This document shows positions 1 to 7,899 of a stretch of DNA of 15,429 nt, one piece after another; position 1 is the stretch's first letter, and each line of letters starts with the position of its first letter. This stretch comes from Terriglobales bacterium. GTDB lineage: Bacteria; Acidobacteriota; Terriglobia; Terriglobales; Acidobacteriaceae. Where the stretch lies: positions 1 to 15,429 of the forward strand of contig JASHXK010000184.1 of NCBI GenBank assembly GCA_030043575.1, written 5' to 3'. The position numbers and the translations under genes are program-made. Under the pieces are notes generated by a model that made no database searches, was not told the DNA's origin, and saw nothing but the letters and a program-made list of their open reading frames with translations.

Positions 1-10
1 TTGCCGCCCC

Positions 11-1711
11 TCACTGGACCTGCACCTTGATCTGCAACCTGCCGTCGATAGGCACGTCTACGTGCTCACCCTGCCTCAAGTAGGGTTGCAACACGGCCGG
101 GTTGGCCCACTCGAGATCCCAGCCGTTGGCAATTGCGATCACGGTGTACTGGCCGGGCACGACGTTGGGCAGGCTGAAGGTGCCGTCGCTGTCGCTCTGA
201 TCGCGACGGAATAGCGGACCGTTATTCGCGGGATCCTGGGGTACGAGGACGATCATCGCTCCTGCGTAAGGCTGATCGTTGCGCAAGGCTGTGCCTTGCA
301 CCAGAGCGGCTCCCCGCGAAGCGATGCCGCTGATGCGGACATTGCCGGCATTGGCGATTTCAATCGTGCGGCCCGCGACCTTGGCTCCTGTCGCCGAAAG
401 CCGCTGCAGGAATAATCCGTTTGCGCCTTCCAGTGCAAATAGGTAGCGGCCGGGACGCACATCGTCAGCATTAAAGTCAAATTGGCCGCGCTCATTAATG
501 TCGCTGCGAAAGGTCTCGCCAGTGTCGGGATTGGTAAGCCGGATCGAGGCATGAATCGGCGCTCGACCATCCGTGGAGAGAATGCTGCCGCTAATGATTG
601 CGAAACTGGGTCCGTCGGAGGCGGTGATCTCTGCGTCACCCGATAGATCGATTTCACGATACCAGGCCCGTCCACCGGGCTTGTCATTCAGTCCGGTGGA
701 GGGCGGCATCTCGACTACGTAATGTCCGGGCGCCAAGCCGGAGATCTCAATCACTCCCGGCGCAACCCATGAATCGGGCGCGTTGAAGACGGAATCCAGA
801 TAGTCCTGAAAGATTCGCTGCGAGATGCGCGGAAAGACCATCCTGCCCAGAACGGAAGACTCGTTCGCGCCGGTGTGAATGCGCAGGTGCAGCGACGGAA
901 CGGCACGCAGGGTGATGTCGGCGGTCGTTCTTTCGCCCGCAGTCAAGGTCAGAGGGGTGGCACTGGCGGAGTCGAACGATCCTCCGTAGAACGTCAGTGG
1001 ATACGTAACGTCAAGCGCGGCTGCATCCTGTGCGGCACGGGCATCGGCGTCAGTAGCCGTTCTTCTGGGTCCGAAATTCTGCGCGTACCACGGTCGCGCC
1101 GTGGCCGATAAGTAATACGTTCCGGGCGCCAAGTGTCCGATGTGATACTCACCCTGATCGTCCGTCTGCGCCTGGTTCACGGGAACCGTTTTCTGCTGGC
1201 CCTCATCGGTCGTCGTCTGGAAGAGCCGTACCTGCGCATTCTGGACCGGATCGTTGTTTTCATCGGTAACCTGGCCTTCAATGGAGGCATCGGGTTGCAG
1301 GCGAAAGACGAGATGCTCGGCATCCAGATCAGGGCCGACGGCAATGGCAGTCGCAAAAGGATCGTGGTGTTCGAAGTATTGCAGCGAAAAGCCGCGCGCC
1401 GCCGCCATCAGCGAATACTTGCCCTGGATCAGTCCAGAGAACGAGAATCTTCCGTCAGCTCCTGTGGTGACCGACTTCGTTATATCGCGATCGGTTCCTT
1501 CGCTGGTGGGAGCGACGGCGACGGATGCTCCGGGGATAGCTTGTCCGGTGAGCGAGTTCACAACGCTTCCGGCAATGCGGAAGCCATGCTGAGCGGGTGC
1601 TGAAGGAACAGACGTCTGCTGTGGCGGTGCGGACGCCGATGGCGCTGGCGCTGTCTGTTGCGCCGACAGAGCCGCAACCAAGAGCAACACGAATGCGAAT
1701 CGAGTCAGCAC
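11..1711 (-). CDS. Secreted carboxypeptidase-regulatory-like domain protein (copy 1)
   Basis: A predicted secreted or surface protein of about 566 residues with no visible catalytic domain. The frame is open from a TTG at 1735, but I prefer the GTG at 1709-1711: it gives a compact signal peptide (LTRFAFVLLLVAALSA, cleavage near residue 17) and has an AGGGAG Shine-Dalgarno at 1724-1729. A Pro/Ala/Ser-rich linker follows. Then come repeated beta-sandwich units of the CarboxypepD_reg type, with hallmark G-x-V-x-(N/D) starts, TG-x-(A/P)-(I/V)-PGA-x-V and D-x-G-x-(F/Y) turns. Two N-terminal units lie at about residues 44-110 and 142-205, and further ones near the C-terminus end in VVPGQYTVIAIANG. 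In the family these domains are accessory folds used in surface adhesion, carbohydrate handling or TonB-linked proteins; the role here is unknown. The last 50 residues resemble those of the gene upstream, so the two are probably paralogues. Confidence 0.85.
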   Translation of the reverse strand: MLTRFAFVLLLVAALSAQQTAPAPSASAPPQQTSVPSAPAQHGFRIAGSVVNSLTGQAIPGASVAVAPTSEGTDRDITKSVTTGADGRFSFSGLIQGKYSLMAAARGFSLQYFEHHDPFATAIAVGPDLDAEHLVFRLQPDASIEGQVTDENNDPVQNAQVRLFQTTTDEGQQKTVPVNQAQTDDQGEYHIGHLAPGTYYLSATARPWYAQNFGPRRTATDADARAAQDAAALDVTYPLTFYGGSFDSASATPLTLTAGERTTADITLRAVPSLHLRIHTGANESSVLGRMVFPRISQRIFQDYLDSVFNAPDSWVAPGVIEISGLAPGHYVVEMPPSTGLNDKPGGRAWYREIDLSGDAEITASDGPSFAIISGSILSTDGRAPIHASIRLTNPDTGETFRSDINERGQFDFNADDVRPGRYLFALEGANGLFLQRLSATGAKVAGRTIEIANAGNVRISGIASRGAALVQGTALRNDQPYAGAMIVLVPQDPANNGPLFRRDQSDSDGTFSLPNVVPGQYTVIAIANGWDLEWANPAVLQPYLRQGEHVDVPIDGRLQIKVQVQ

Positions 1712-1718
1712 CGCGCGA

Positions 1719-3335
1719 TCAGTCTCCCTTTCCAACCGAAATTAAATCCAGCGACACCTGCGCCTTTTGATTTGCCGTCAAGGTTACATGCGCAGCCTGT
1801 GACGCATAGGGCGCAAAGGCGTCAGGATTGGCATATTCCAGATCATCAATGCGATCGAAGGCAAATACGAGATAGTCGCCAGGCGGTAATCCGGAGGCAC
1901 TGAATTCATTGCTGCCTCCGCGTACGACTCGCGGCGTGACTTTTCCTGCAGGTTGCGGAACCACAACCACCGTTGCATTCACCGGTGACCCATCGTCGGA
2001 CTTGACCGTCGCAGTGAGGCCGGCGCTGTCATCACGCAGCGCAATCTCGATCGGATAGCTCTGGCCGCTCGCAACCAGCATATCGTCGTAGAGCACGTTG
2101 GTCTGCGCGCAAGTAGCCGACTGCACGTACCACGGTGGCTGCGGCATCAGCACTACTGTGTAAGTGCCTGGATCCACATTCTGCAGGACCATCGTGGGAT
2201 GCCCACCTCGGCGCTCGTAGGTAGAGAACTGCTCGGCAGTGTTGGGATCGGCTGGTATTAATCGTACTGAGACTGGCGGATGATCTGGACTCCACGCGGG
2301 GCCGCTTGTACTGGAAGAACTTCGCCCCTCCATGCGAACCACGACCGGTATGGTGACAGTGGGAGCCAGCGTAAGCCGGAGGTCCTCAACATTGGTTGCA
2401 ACATTGACGCGTGCCTCGGCACGCGTGGGTTGCGAATCAGCCTGCGAAATAGCTCGGACAATGTAGGAACCAGCTGGAACATCCTCCAGCTTAAAGGTGC
2501 CGCTTTCCATGTTGAAGTTGGTGGGCAGCGAGATGTCATCTCCGGACAGCGTAAGCAGCTGAAAGCCGACACCCTGGTCCGGCTGGCGTCCCGCTATGCT
2601 GCCGGAAACTTGGTAGAGCGACACTGCGGTCAGCGAGAAGTCGGCCTCCATCTGCTGGCCGGCACTCAGTTGAATTGCCTGGGCGGAGCTGAAATCCGGA
2701 ACGTCGGGGTAATAGACGTGGGGAAAGCCGGTTTTGGGCTTCTCGCCCGCGGCGAGGATGCGGGGCTCAGAATCCAGCGGTCCGGCGGCAACAAAGTAGG
2801 TGCCCGGCATGAGACTGGGGAAGCGAAAGTGGCCATCCTCATCGCTTTCCGTCATGGCACGCGGCTCCCACATCCGGCGACCCTCCCGTAAGCTTCGGGC
2901 CGTGAGACGCAGCGGCACGTGTTCAATCGGCTGTCCGGAAAGATCGGTCACGCGGCCGTAGATGGCGCTTTGCGGTGCAAGCTTGATGACCAGCGCGGGC
3001 GTGTTGGCGCCGATTTGAAACCATGAATGCAAATCGTCGTGAGGCATGGCGTAGCCGGGCTTTTGCGCGATCACACTAGTTTGCACCGGCGGCAGCCCGT
3101 CGAACTGGAAGTGGCCCTCGCTATCGGTGAAGACTGTGCGCTGCGCCATGCCGTTGGTGCGGACCAGGGCGCGCGGGACCGGCTCGCCGGTGACAGAGTT
3201 CACGACGGTACCGGTGATGGTGTAAGTTTCAGTGCTCGACGTGGAGGTGGAAGGTGACTGAGCTGCAGCGAGGAAGGCAAAACTAAGCACGACGGCAGAC
3301 AGGACGACGAGGACGGACGGTGGCCGAAGTGACAT
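1719..3335 (-). CDS. Secreted carboxypeptidase-regulatory-like domain protein (copy 2)
   Basis: A predicted secreted protein of about 538 residues. A GTG at 3342-3344 is also possible, but the ATG at 3333-3335 starts directly before a good signal peptide (VLVVLSAVVLSFAFLAAA, cleavage near residue 25) and has a weak GGAA upstream. After a Ser/Thr-rich linker there is a CarboxypepD_reg unit (about 38-95; TITGTVVNSVTGEPVPRALV, then DSEGHFQF). A second follows (about 123-190; IYGRVTDLSGQPIEHVPL, DEDGHFRFPSLMPGTY), then at least two more degenerate beta-sandwich units, the last at about 440-535. No enzyme motif is visible. It ends 7 nt before the preferred start of the downstream paralogue, whose ribosome site lies inside its last codons, so the two are probably translationally coupled and act together at the cell surface. 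This last point is inference. Confidence 0.85.
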   Translation of the reverse strand: MSLRPPSVLVVLSAVVLSFAFLAAAQSPSTSTSSTETYTITGTVVNSVTGEPVPRALVRTNGMAQRTVFTDSEGHFQFDGLPPVQTSVIAQKPGYAMPHDDLHSWFQIGANTPALVIKLAPQSAIYGRVTDLSGQPIEHVPLRLTARSLREGRRMWEPRAMTESDEDGHFRFPSLMPGTYFVAAGPLDSEPRILAAGEKPKTGFPHVYYPDVPDFSSAQAIQLSAGQQMEADFSLTAVSLYQVSGSIAGRQPDQGVGFQLLTLSGDDISLPTNFNMESGTFKLEDVPAGSYIVRAISQADSQPTRAEARVNVATNVEDLRLTLAPTVTIPVVVRMEGRSSSSTSGPAWSPDHPPVSVRLIPADPNTAEQFSTYERRGGHPTMVLQNVDPGTYTVVLMPQPPWYVQSATCAQTNVLYDDMLVASGQSYPIEIALRDDSAGLTATVKSDDGSPVNATVVVVPQPAGKVTPRVVRGGSNEFSASGLPPGDYLVFAFDRIDDLEYANPDAFAPYASQAAHVTLTANQKAQVSLDLISVGKGD

Positions 3336-3481
3336 GAGTTCCACGCTGGAGATAGCGACGTTTCTTTAAACCCGATTCCTTCTATGTTAACTCGCGTTCG
3401 GGCTGGGAGAGAATGCGAGTGAAGCTTGCAAACAGAGTCGGGCTTAGCACAGGCGAGTTGTTCGCCGCGGCCTCCCTATGG

Positions 3482-5707
3482 TCAAGCGTTACGTCGGGGC
3501 AACGCGGCGGCTGTTTGCCGTTTTGCGGCGCGCGCCAGAAATGCCTCCTGGCTGTTCAAAGCGTCCTTCCTGTCGTGGTTCGGAACGCGAACGTATTTCC
3601 CCTCCGGGGTCATATGGCGCGCTTTCGCCTGGTCCTTGAGATTTGTCGCCAGGATTTCATCCCGCACGACCCGAATCAGGTTCTTGTCTGGTACCGGGAA
3701 GTCGACTTCAACCCGGTGATTCAGATTGCGGGGCATGAGATCCGCACTGCCGAGATACACTTCTTCTTGGCCGCCATTGTTGAAGTAGAAGATGCGGCTG
3801 TGTTCCAGAAATCGGCCGACAATGCTGGTGACCGAAATATTGTCGCTGACGCCGGAAACGCCGGGGATGAGACAGCAGATGCCGCGAACCAGCAGCTGAA
3901 CTTTCACTCCCGCTTGCGACGCTTGATAGAGCAGGCGGATCATCTTCTTGTCGACGAGGGCGTTCATTTTAAAGATCAGATGCCCGCCTCCGCTCTTCTT
4001 GTGGTGCTCGATCTCGCGCTCGATAAGATGCTCGATGCCGCTGCGCAAGGTAACTGGGGCGACCAGCAGCTTGCGATAGGATTTCTTCGCCGAGTATCCC
4101 GTCAGGAAGTTGAAGAGGTCGGTACAATCAGCGCCAATCTCGGGGTCGCAGGTCAGCATGCCGATATCGGTGTAGAGCTGAGCCGTGACGCTATTGTAGT
4201 TGCCGGTGGACAAGTGTGCGTAGCGGCGAATGACATCGCCTTCCTTGCGGACAATCAGCAGCGTTTTAGCGTGCACTTTTAGTCCCATCAAACCGTAAAC
4301 AACGTGCACACCGTATTCTTCCAGCTTGCGCGCCCAGCCGATGTTGCTCTCCTCGTCGAAGCGGGCTTTCAATTCCAGTAACACGGCTACTTGCTTGCCG
4401 TTTTCGACCGCTTCCAACAGCGCATCGACAACAGGAGCATTGCGTCCCACACGATAGAGCGTGATCTTGATGGCCAACACGTTTGGGTCGCGCGCGGCTT
4501 GCTGCAAAAGTCCGACGATCGGCTGGAAGGAATCAAAGGGATGGTGCAGCAGCACGTCCGTCCGCCGGATGGTAGCAAAGATGTCTTCATCTTCGGTGTC
4601 CTTCGTTAGCGCAGCCGGCATTGCCGGGACAAACGTTGGGTACTTCAGGTCAGGCCGGTCGATTTTTGTTAAGGCACGAACCCGAACCAGCGACAATGGC
4701 CCACCGCTGGTTTTGTAGATATCTTCGCGCTCCAGTTCGAGATTCTTGATGAGGATCTCCAGCACCGTCGCCGGCATCGCCTCATCGACTTCAACGCGCA
4801 CCACGTCGGCAAAGCGGCGCTGCCACACGCCTTCTTCAACCGATTCCAAGAGGTCGCCCGCTTCCAGATCCTGGATTTCGTAGTCAGCGTCGCGGGTGAC
4901 GTGGAAGGGATGCGCTTCCTCAATAGTCATGCCGGGAAACAGATCTCCGAGATTAGCCGTAATCAGCTGCTCCAGCCACACGAACGACAGCTCCTTCGTC
5001 ACAGTCTTGGTGCGGCTCTTCGGCTTGGGAGCGCCACTCACGGGAAGCAGCTGCGGCAGAGTGTCGGGAATCTTAACGCGCGCGAAGTGCTCCTCGCCCT
5101 CGCGGCCGCGTAGCAGAACCGCGAGATTAAGGCTGAGATTTGAAATGTGCGGGAACGGACGCCCGGGATCGAAGGCCAGTGGCGTGAGCGTCGGAAAGAC
5201 GGTTTGCTGAAAATACGAGTTAGCGGTTGCGCGCTGCTCTTCGGTCAAATCCGCATAGTTGAGGATGTGGATTCCTGCGGCGTCCAGCGCGGGCAAGAGC
5301 TCCTTGCCCCAGCATTCGTGGGCGCTGCGGAAGAGGCGAATGACCGATGCCCTAATGGCGCGCAGCTGCTCTGCCGGCGTCATGCCATCAGGACCGGTTT
5401 CCATCACCCCTTTTTCGATCTGCTGCTTCAGGCCTGCGACCCGCACCATGAAGAATTCGTCGATGTTTGAGCCGACGAAGGACAGAAACATCAGCCGTTC
5501 CAGCACTGGATTACGGCTGTCCTGCGCTTCTTCGAGGACGCGCCGCTGAAAGTCGACCAGGCTCAGCTCGCGATTGATGTAAAGCGCGGGATCGTCAAGC
5601 GAGCGGATGCCGTGAAAGCCGTTGTTATTGCGGGATTCGGAAGCGGCGGTTGCACGTGCAGATACACGTCTGCTCTTGGCTGGTGCGGGTTTTACCGAGG
5701 TGTTCAT
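3482..5707 (-). CDS. ppk1: Polyphosphate kinase 1
   Basis: Makes inorganic polyphosphate from ATP reversibly through a phosphohistidine intermediate; in other bacteria it is a membrane-associated cytoplasmic enzyme. The protein is 741 residues from the ATG at 5705-5707 (E. coli Ppk is about 690). It carries the N-domain signature YINRELSLVDFQRRVLEEA at about 43-61 and FLSFVGSNIDEFFMVRVAG at about 74-92. The phosphodonor core GLKVHAKTLLI contains the expected phosphoacceptor His (H479), followed by RRYAHLSTGNYN (H498). The second PLD-like half has RFLEHSRIFYF (H636) and GSADLMPRNLNHRVE. A basic, Lys/Pro-rich insert (about 224-238) separates N-terminal domain strands. The frame stays open upstream to a GTG at 5806, adding 33 residues that do not resemble the family; a candidate promoter inside that stretch supports the later start. 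No Shine-Dalgarno is evident at the ATG, so the exact start is uncertain. Confidence 0.95.
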   Translation of the reverse strand: MNTSVKPAPAKSRRVSARATAASESRNNNGFHGIRSLDDPALYINRELSLVDFQRRVLEEAQDSRNPVLERLMFLSFVGSNIDEFFMVRVAGLKQQIEKGVMETGPDGMTPAEQLRAIRASVIRLFRSAHECWGKELLPALDAAGIHILNYADLTEEQRATANSYFQQTVFPTLTPLAFDPGRPFPHISNLSLNLAVLLRGREGEEHFARVKIPDTLPQLLPVSGAPKPKSRTKTVTKELSFVWLEQLITANLGDLFPGMTIEEAHPFHVTRDADYEIQDLEAGDLLESVEEGVWQRRFADVVRVEVDEAMPATVLEILIKNLELEREDIYKTSGGPLSLVRVRALTKIDRPDLKYPTFVPAMPAALTKDTEDEDIFATIRRTDVLLHHPFDSFQPIVGLLQQAARDPNVLAIKITLYRVGRNAPVVDALLEAVENGKQVAVLLELKARFDEESNIGWARKLEEYGVHVVYGLMGLKVHAKTLLIVRKEGDVIRRYAHLSTGNYNSVTAQLYTDIGMLTCDPEIGADCTDLFNFLTGYSAKKSYRKLLVAPVTLRSGIEHLIEREIEHHKKSGGGHLIFKMNALVDKKMIRLLYQASQAGVKVQLLVRGICCLIPGVSGVSDNISVTSIVGRFLEHSRIFYFNNGGQEEVYLGSADLMPRNLNHRVEVDFPVPDKNLIRVVRDEILATNLKDQAKARHMTPEGKYVRVPNHDRKDALNSQEAFLARAAKRQTAAALPRRNA

Positions 5708-5736
5708 AGGGTGTTTGGGCACAGAAACAGACGTAC

Positions 5737-5765
5737 ATTGTAATGCGGATAGGGTGAATTGAACA
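5737..5765 (-). promoter_or_regulatory. Candidate promoter for ppk1
   Basis: On the minus strand TACAAT (5737-5742, five of six matches to the -10 consensus) lies 17 bp from TGTTCA (5760-5765, only three of six matches to -35). Transcription would start near 5730, giving a leader of about 23 nt before the ATG at 5707 and excluding the upstream GTG as a start. The weak -35 makes this tentative. Confidence 0.4.
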
Positions 5766-5957
5766 TCCGGTGAGGCTGGAACGATGCGGATTCGTCTGCT
5801 CTTCACCGAATATTCACATGCAGATAGCTTATCGCAGGGTGAGCGTCAAGGGTGTGCGATCCCTTACGCTCTCATTCAGGGCCAGGTGGTCGCAGATGTT
5901 CCGGCATCGTGTGCGGCACCTAAGTGTTTATTTTTCATCGGCTATTTTGAGGTGTTT

Positions 5958-5966
5958 TGCTAGAAT
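5958..5966 (+). promoter_or_regulatory. Candidate extended -10 promoter
   Basis: TGCTAGAAT matches the extended -10 pattern TGnTATAAT with one mismatch. It would start transcription near 5973, about 26 nt before the ATG of the zinc-ribbon membrane protein gene. No good -35 element is found 16-18 bp upstream, which is tolerable for an extended -10 promoter but lowers confidence. Confidence 0.4.
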
Positions 5967-5998
5967 CTCGTAAACAGCCGGCCAGTTGTGAGCGTTCT

Positions 5999-7738
5999 AT
6001 GTCTTCCCCGTTTTTTTCTGAATTGACCAAACTCGACAGCAGTCTCGAGACCATTCAGTCGCAGGTCGACCGGTTACTGTCAGGTTTAGAGGACGACCAG
6101 GAGCAGCTGAAGCAGAACATAGCACAGGCGCTGCAACACGCTTCCGCGCTGCGCGACTTGATCCGCGGCGAGAACGCCGACGCCCAGTGGAGTGATCGCG
6201 AAGCTCTGGAGCACCTGATATTAGCGTTGGAGATTGCCGCCGACGAGCGGCGCATTCAGAACCGCCGCACAAAGTTGTTGGAACTGGCAAACGAATTGGA
6301 TGCGGGGAGCGTCAAGCACCGCTCCAATTCTCGTGCAGTCGCGCTGAATTCGCTGCGGATGAAGGCTGTCACGCAGTTGCGCGCTTTGGCCGCGCTGCCG
6401 AAACTGGAAAAGAATCTGCCCGGCCCGGATGCCAGCCTGTGGGTGAATTGGGTTTGCAATCTGCAAGAAGACAAGGACGCGGCAACCCTGACAGAGCTGC
6501 GCGAGAATTTCTCCGCGCTGGACGAATTCGCAGCCAGCATCGAGGAGAGCTTCTGGACGCCCGGCGAGCGCGCGGCGGCAAGTCCACCTCCCGCACAAGA
6601 AGCTCGAACCATCGAATTGCCGGCGGTTGCCGTGGTAATGCCCAACGCTAGCGCTGGCATTAGCACAGGCCCACTGCCTCACGAAGTGAAAGCGCATTTC
6701 GACAAAGCAGTTCACACCGGCGACTTCAGCGAGGCGCTCTCGCTGTGCTATGACCCTCCGGCGAGCGAGCCTGCGTCTGCCGCGGAAAATGCCCTTTCAC
6801 CCCAAGCAGTAACTCCGATGCCGGCCGCTGCCGGGAGCAAGGAGCCGGCCTCGTTCTCAGCAACACCGCCGCCTCCGCTGAAATATTGCGGAGAGTGTGG
6901 CAGAACCTATCCCAATCGTTACAAAGCTTGCCCATTCGATAACGCATCTCTGCAGGATCTTCCAGAGTCGGCTCCGGAGACGCCGGAGATCGCCAGCTTG
7001 CCCGATCGCTATAGGATTCCACCGCCGGTGCTTACGAAAGCTTCTGGCCCGAGGAGTACGACCGGTGTTGCCGAGGAGAAGGTCAGTTCGCCTGGTCCGG
7101 TCACGCAATCGCCTGAAGCGGCGGTGGTACCGCAAGGAGAGTCTTCGCCTGTGGATGTATTCGCGTCGTCGGCTCCTGCGTCCTTTGCTACGTTGGATGA
7201 AGTTGGCGCGCGGAGAAGGTCCATCACCACTTGGCTCGCGGTAGCCGCTCTGCTCTTACTCTGCGCGATCTTCGCGTGGACTTACTATCGACCTTCCAGC
7301 AGCAGGAAGTCGGATGCGCAGATGCAGGTTGCCCACGCCGCGGTCGATGGCAATGCCGCCAAGCCGCTGCTGAACCTGCAAGCGGACGAAGGGTCGCAAA
7401 ACGACATTCTTCTCAGCCTGGAAAACTGCGAGCGCACGAATCCCGGCGGCATCGCGTGCTGGGGCTACATCTCGAACCAGCGCAATCAGGATTCCAAGAT
7501 CTCGTTGTACCGGGTGGATGTGGTCGACGGTAAGGGGAACAGCTTCGACCTAAGCAACCGCGGCCAGGCCACTTTTGCCGATGTCCATGATTTCGATGTG
7601 CCCGCGCAGTCGAAGGTGAAGTACAGCATCAAGGTTCCCGATAACGATAAGGAAGCCCGCACGCTGACGCTGTATCTGGACGTCGCCGATCCTCACATTT
7701 CGGAGTACACCTTCCGCGGTGTTCCGGTTTCCGACTGA
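5999..7738 (+). CDS. Single-pass membrane protein with zinc ribbon and extracytoplasmic C-terminal domain
   Basis: A 579-residue protein that I cannot assign to a named function. The ATG at 5999-6001 is preferred over an in-frame TTG at 5957, which would sit in the candidate promoter. The N-terminal 185 residues are mostly charged helices likely to form a bundle or coiled coil. A Pro/Ala-rich linker follows. A short zinc-ribbon-like motif (YCGECGRTYPNRYKACPFD, C297, C300, C311 and possibly D314) has the C-x2-C ... (A/F)CPxD form often seen in acidobacterial proteins and next to Ser/Thr kinases. A second disordered linker leads to one membrane helix (about 411-430, TTWLAVAALLLLCAIFAWTY). The C-terminal 110 residues form a beta-rich domain with two cysteines (C477, C487) that could form a disulfide outside the membrane. 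The inferred topology is N-terminus in the cytoplasm. A Ser/Thr kinase of similar architecture lies 161 bp downstream, so it is a candidate partner or substrate. Confidence 0.8.
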   Translation: MSSPFFSELTKLDSSLETIQSQVDRLLSGLEDDQEQLKQNIAQALQHASALRDLIRGENADAQWSDREALEHLILALEIAADERRIQNRRTKLLELANELDAGSVKHRSNSRAVALNSLRMKAVTQLRALAALPKLEKNLPGPDASLWVNWVCNLQEDKDAATLTELRENFSALDEFAASIEESFWTPGERAAASPPPAQEARTIELPAVAVVMPNASAGISTGPLPHEVKAHFDKAVHTGDFSEALSLCYDPPASEPASAAENALSPQAVTPMPAAAGSKEPASFSATPPPPLKYCGECGRTYPNRYKACPFDNASLQDLPESAPETPEIASLPDRYRIPPPVLTKASGPRSTTGVAEEKVSSPGPVTQSPEAAVVPQGESSPVDVFASSAPASFATLDEVGARRRSITTWLAVAALLLLCAIFAWTYYRPSSSRKSDAQMQVAHAAVDGNAAKPLLNLQADEGSQNDILLSLENCERTNPGGIACWGYISNQRNQDSKISLYRVDVVDGKGNSFDLSNRGQATFADVHDFDVPAQSKVKYSIKVPDNDKEARTLTLYLDVADPHISEYTFRGVPVSD

Positions 7739-7768
7739 GAATCAAACTGCGCTTCACGCCAGGATACG

Positions 7769-7788
7769 CGTGCGTTGACGGTCGCACG
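7769..7788. other. Small inverted repeat between zinc-ribbon gene and kinase gene
   Basis: CGTGCG (7769-7774) and CGCACG (7783-7788) are perfect 6-bp arms around an 8-nt spacer. There is no T-run, so it is not an intrinsic terminator. It lies about 50 bp upstream of the kinase promoter and could be a protein-binding site or chance. Confidence 0.3.
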
Positions 7789-7838
7789 TGCAAGGGATTG
7801 ACCTTCCACGCATGGTGTGAATCAATCTGAGGTTCTCC

Positions 7839-7868
7839 TTGACCCGCCAAGTTTAAGGAGCGCATAAT
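7839..7868 (+). promoter_or_regulatory. Sigma70-type promoter for the Ser/Thr kinase gene
   Basis: TTGACC (7839-7844, five of six matches) and CATAAT (7863-7868, five of six matches) are separated by 18 bp. Transcription would begin near 7875, leaving a leader of about 25 nt that contains the AGGGGGG ribosome site at 7886-7892, 7 nt from the ATG. This suggests the kinase is transcribed independently of the gene before it. Confidence 0.65.
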
Positions 7869-7899
7869 TGCGCCGCATTTAGCATAGGGGGGCAGTGCT

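Noticed and set aside
3452..3466. GGCGA/TCGCC hairpin just after ppk1
   Set aside because: Only 5 bp and no T-run, so it is too weak to call a terminator.
3413..4282. A 289-codon plus-strand ORF antisense to ppk1
   Set aside because: It runs opposite the conserved catalytic half of ppk1 and shows no family features; long antisense frames are common in GC-rich genes.
5708..5806. A 33-residue N-terminal extension of Ppk1 from a GTG at 5806
   Set aside because: It is unlike the family N-terminus and overlaps a candidate promoter; the ATG at 5707 is preferred.
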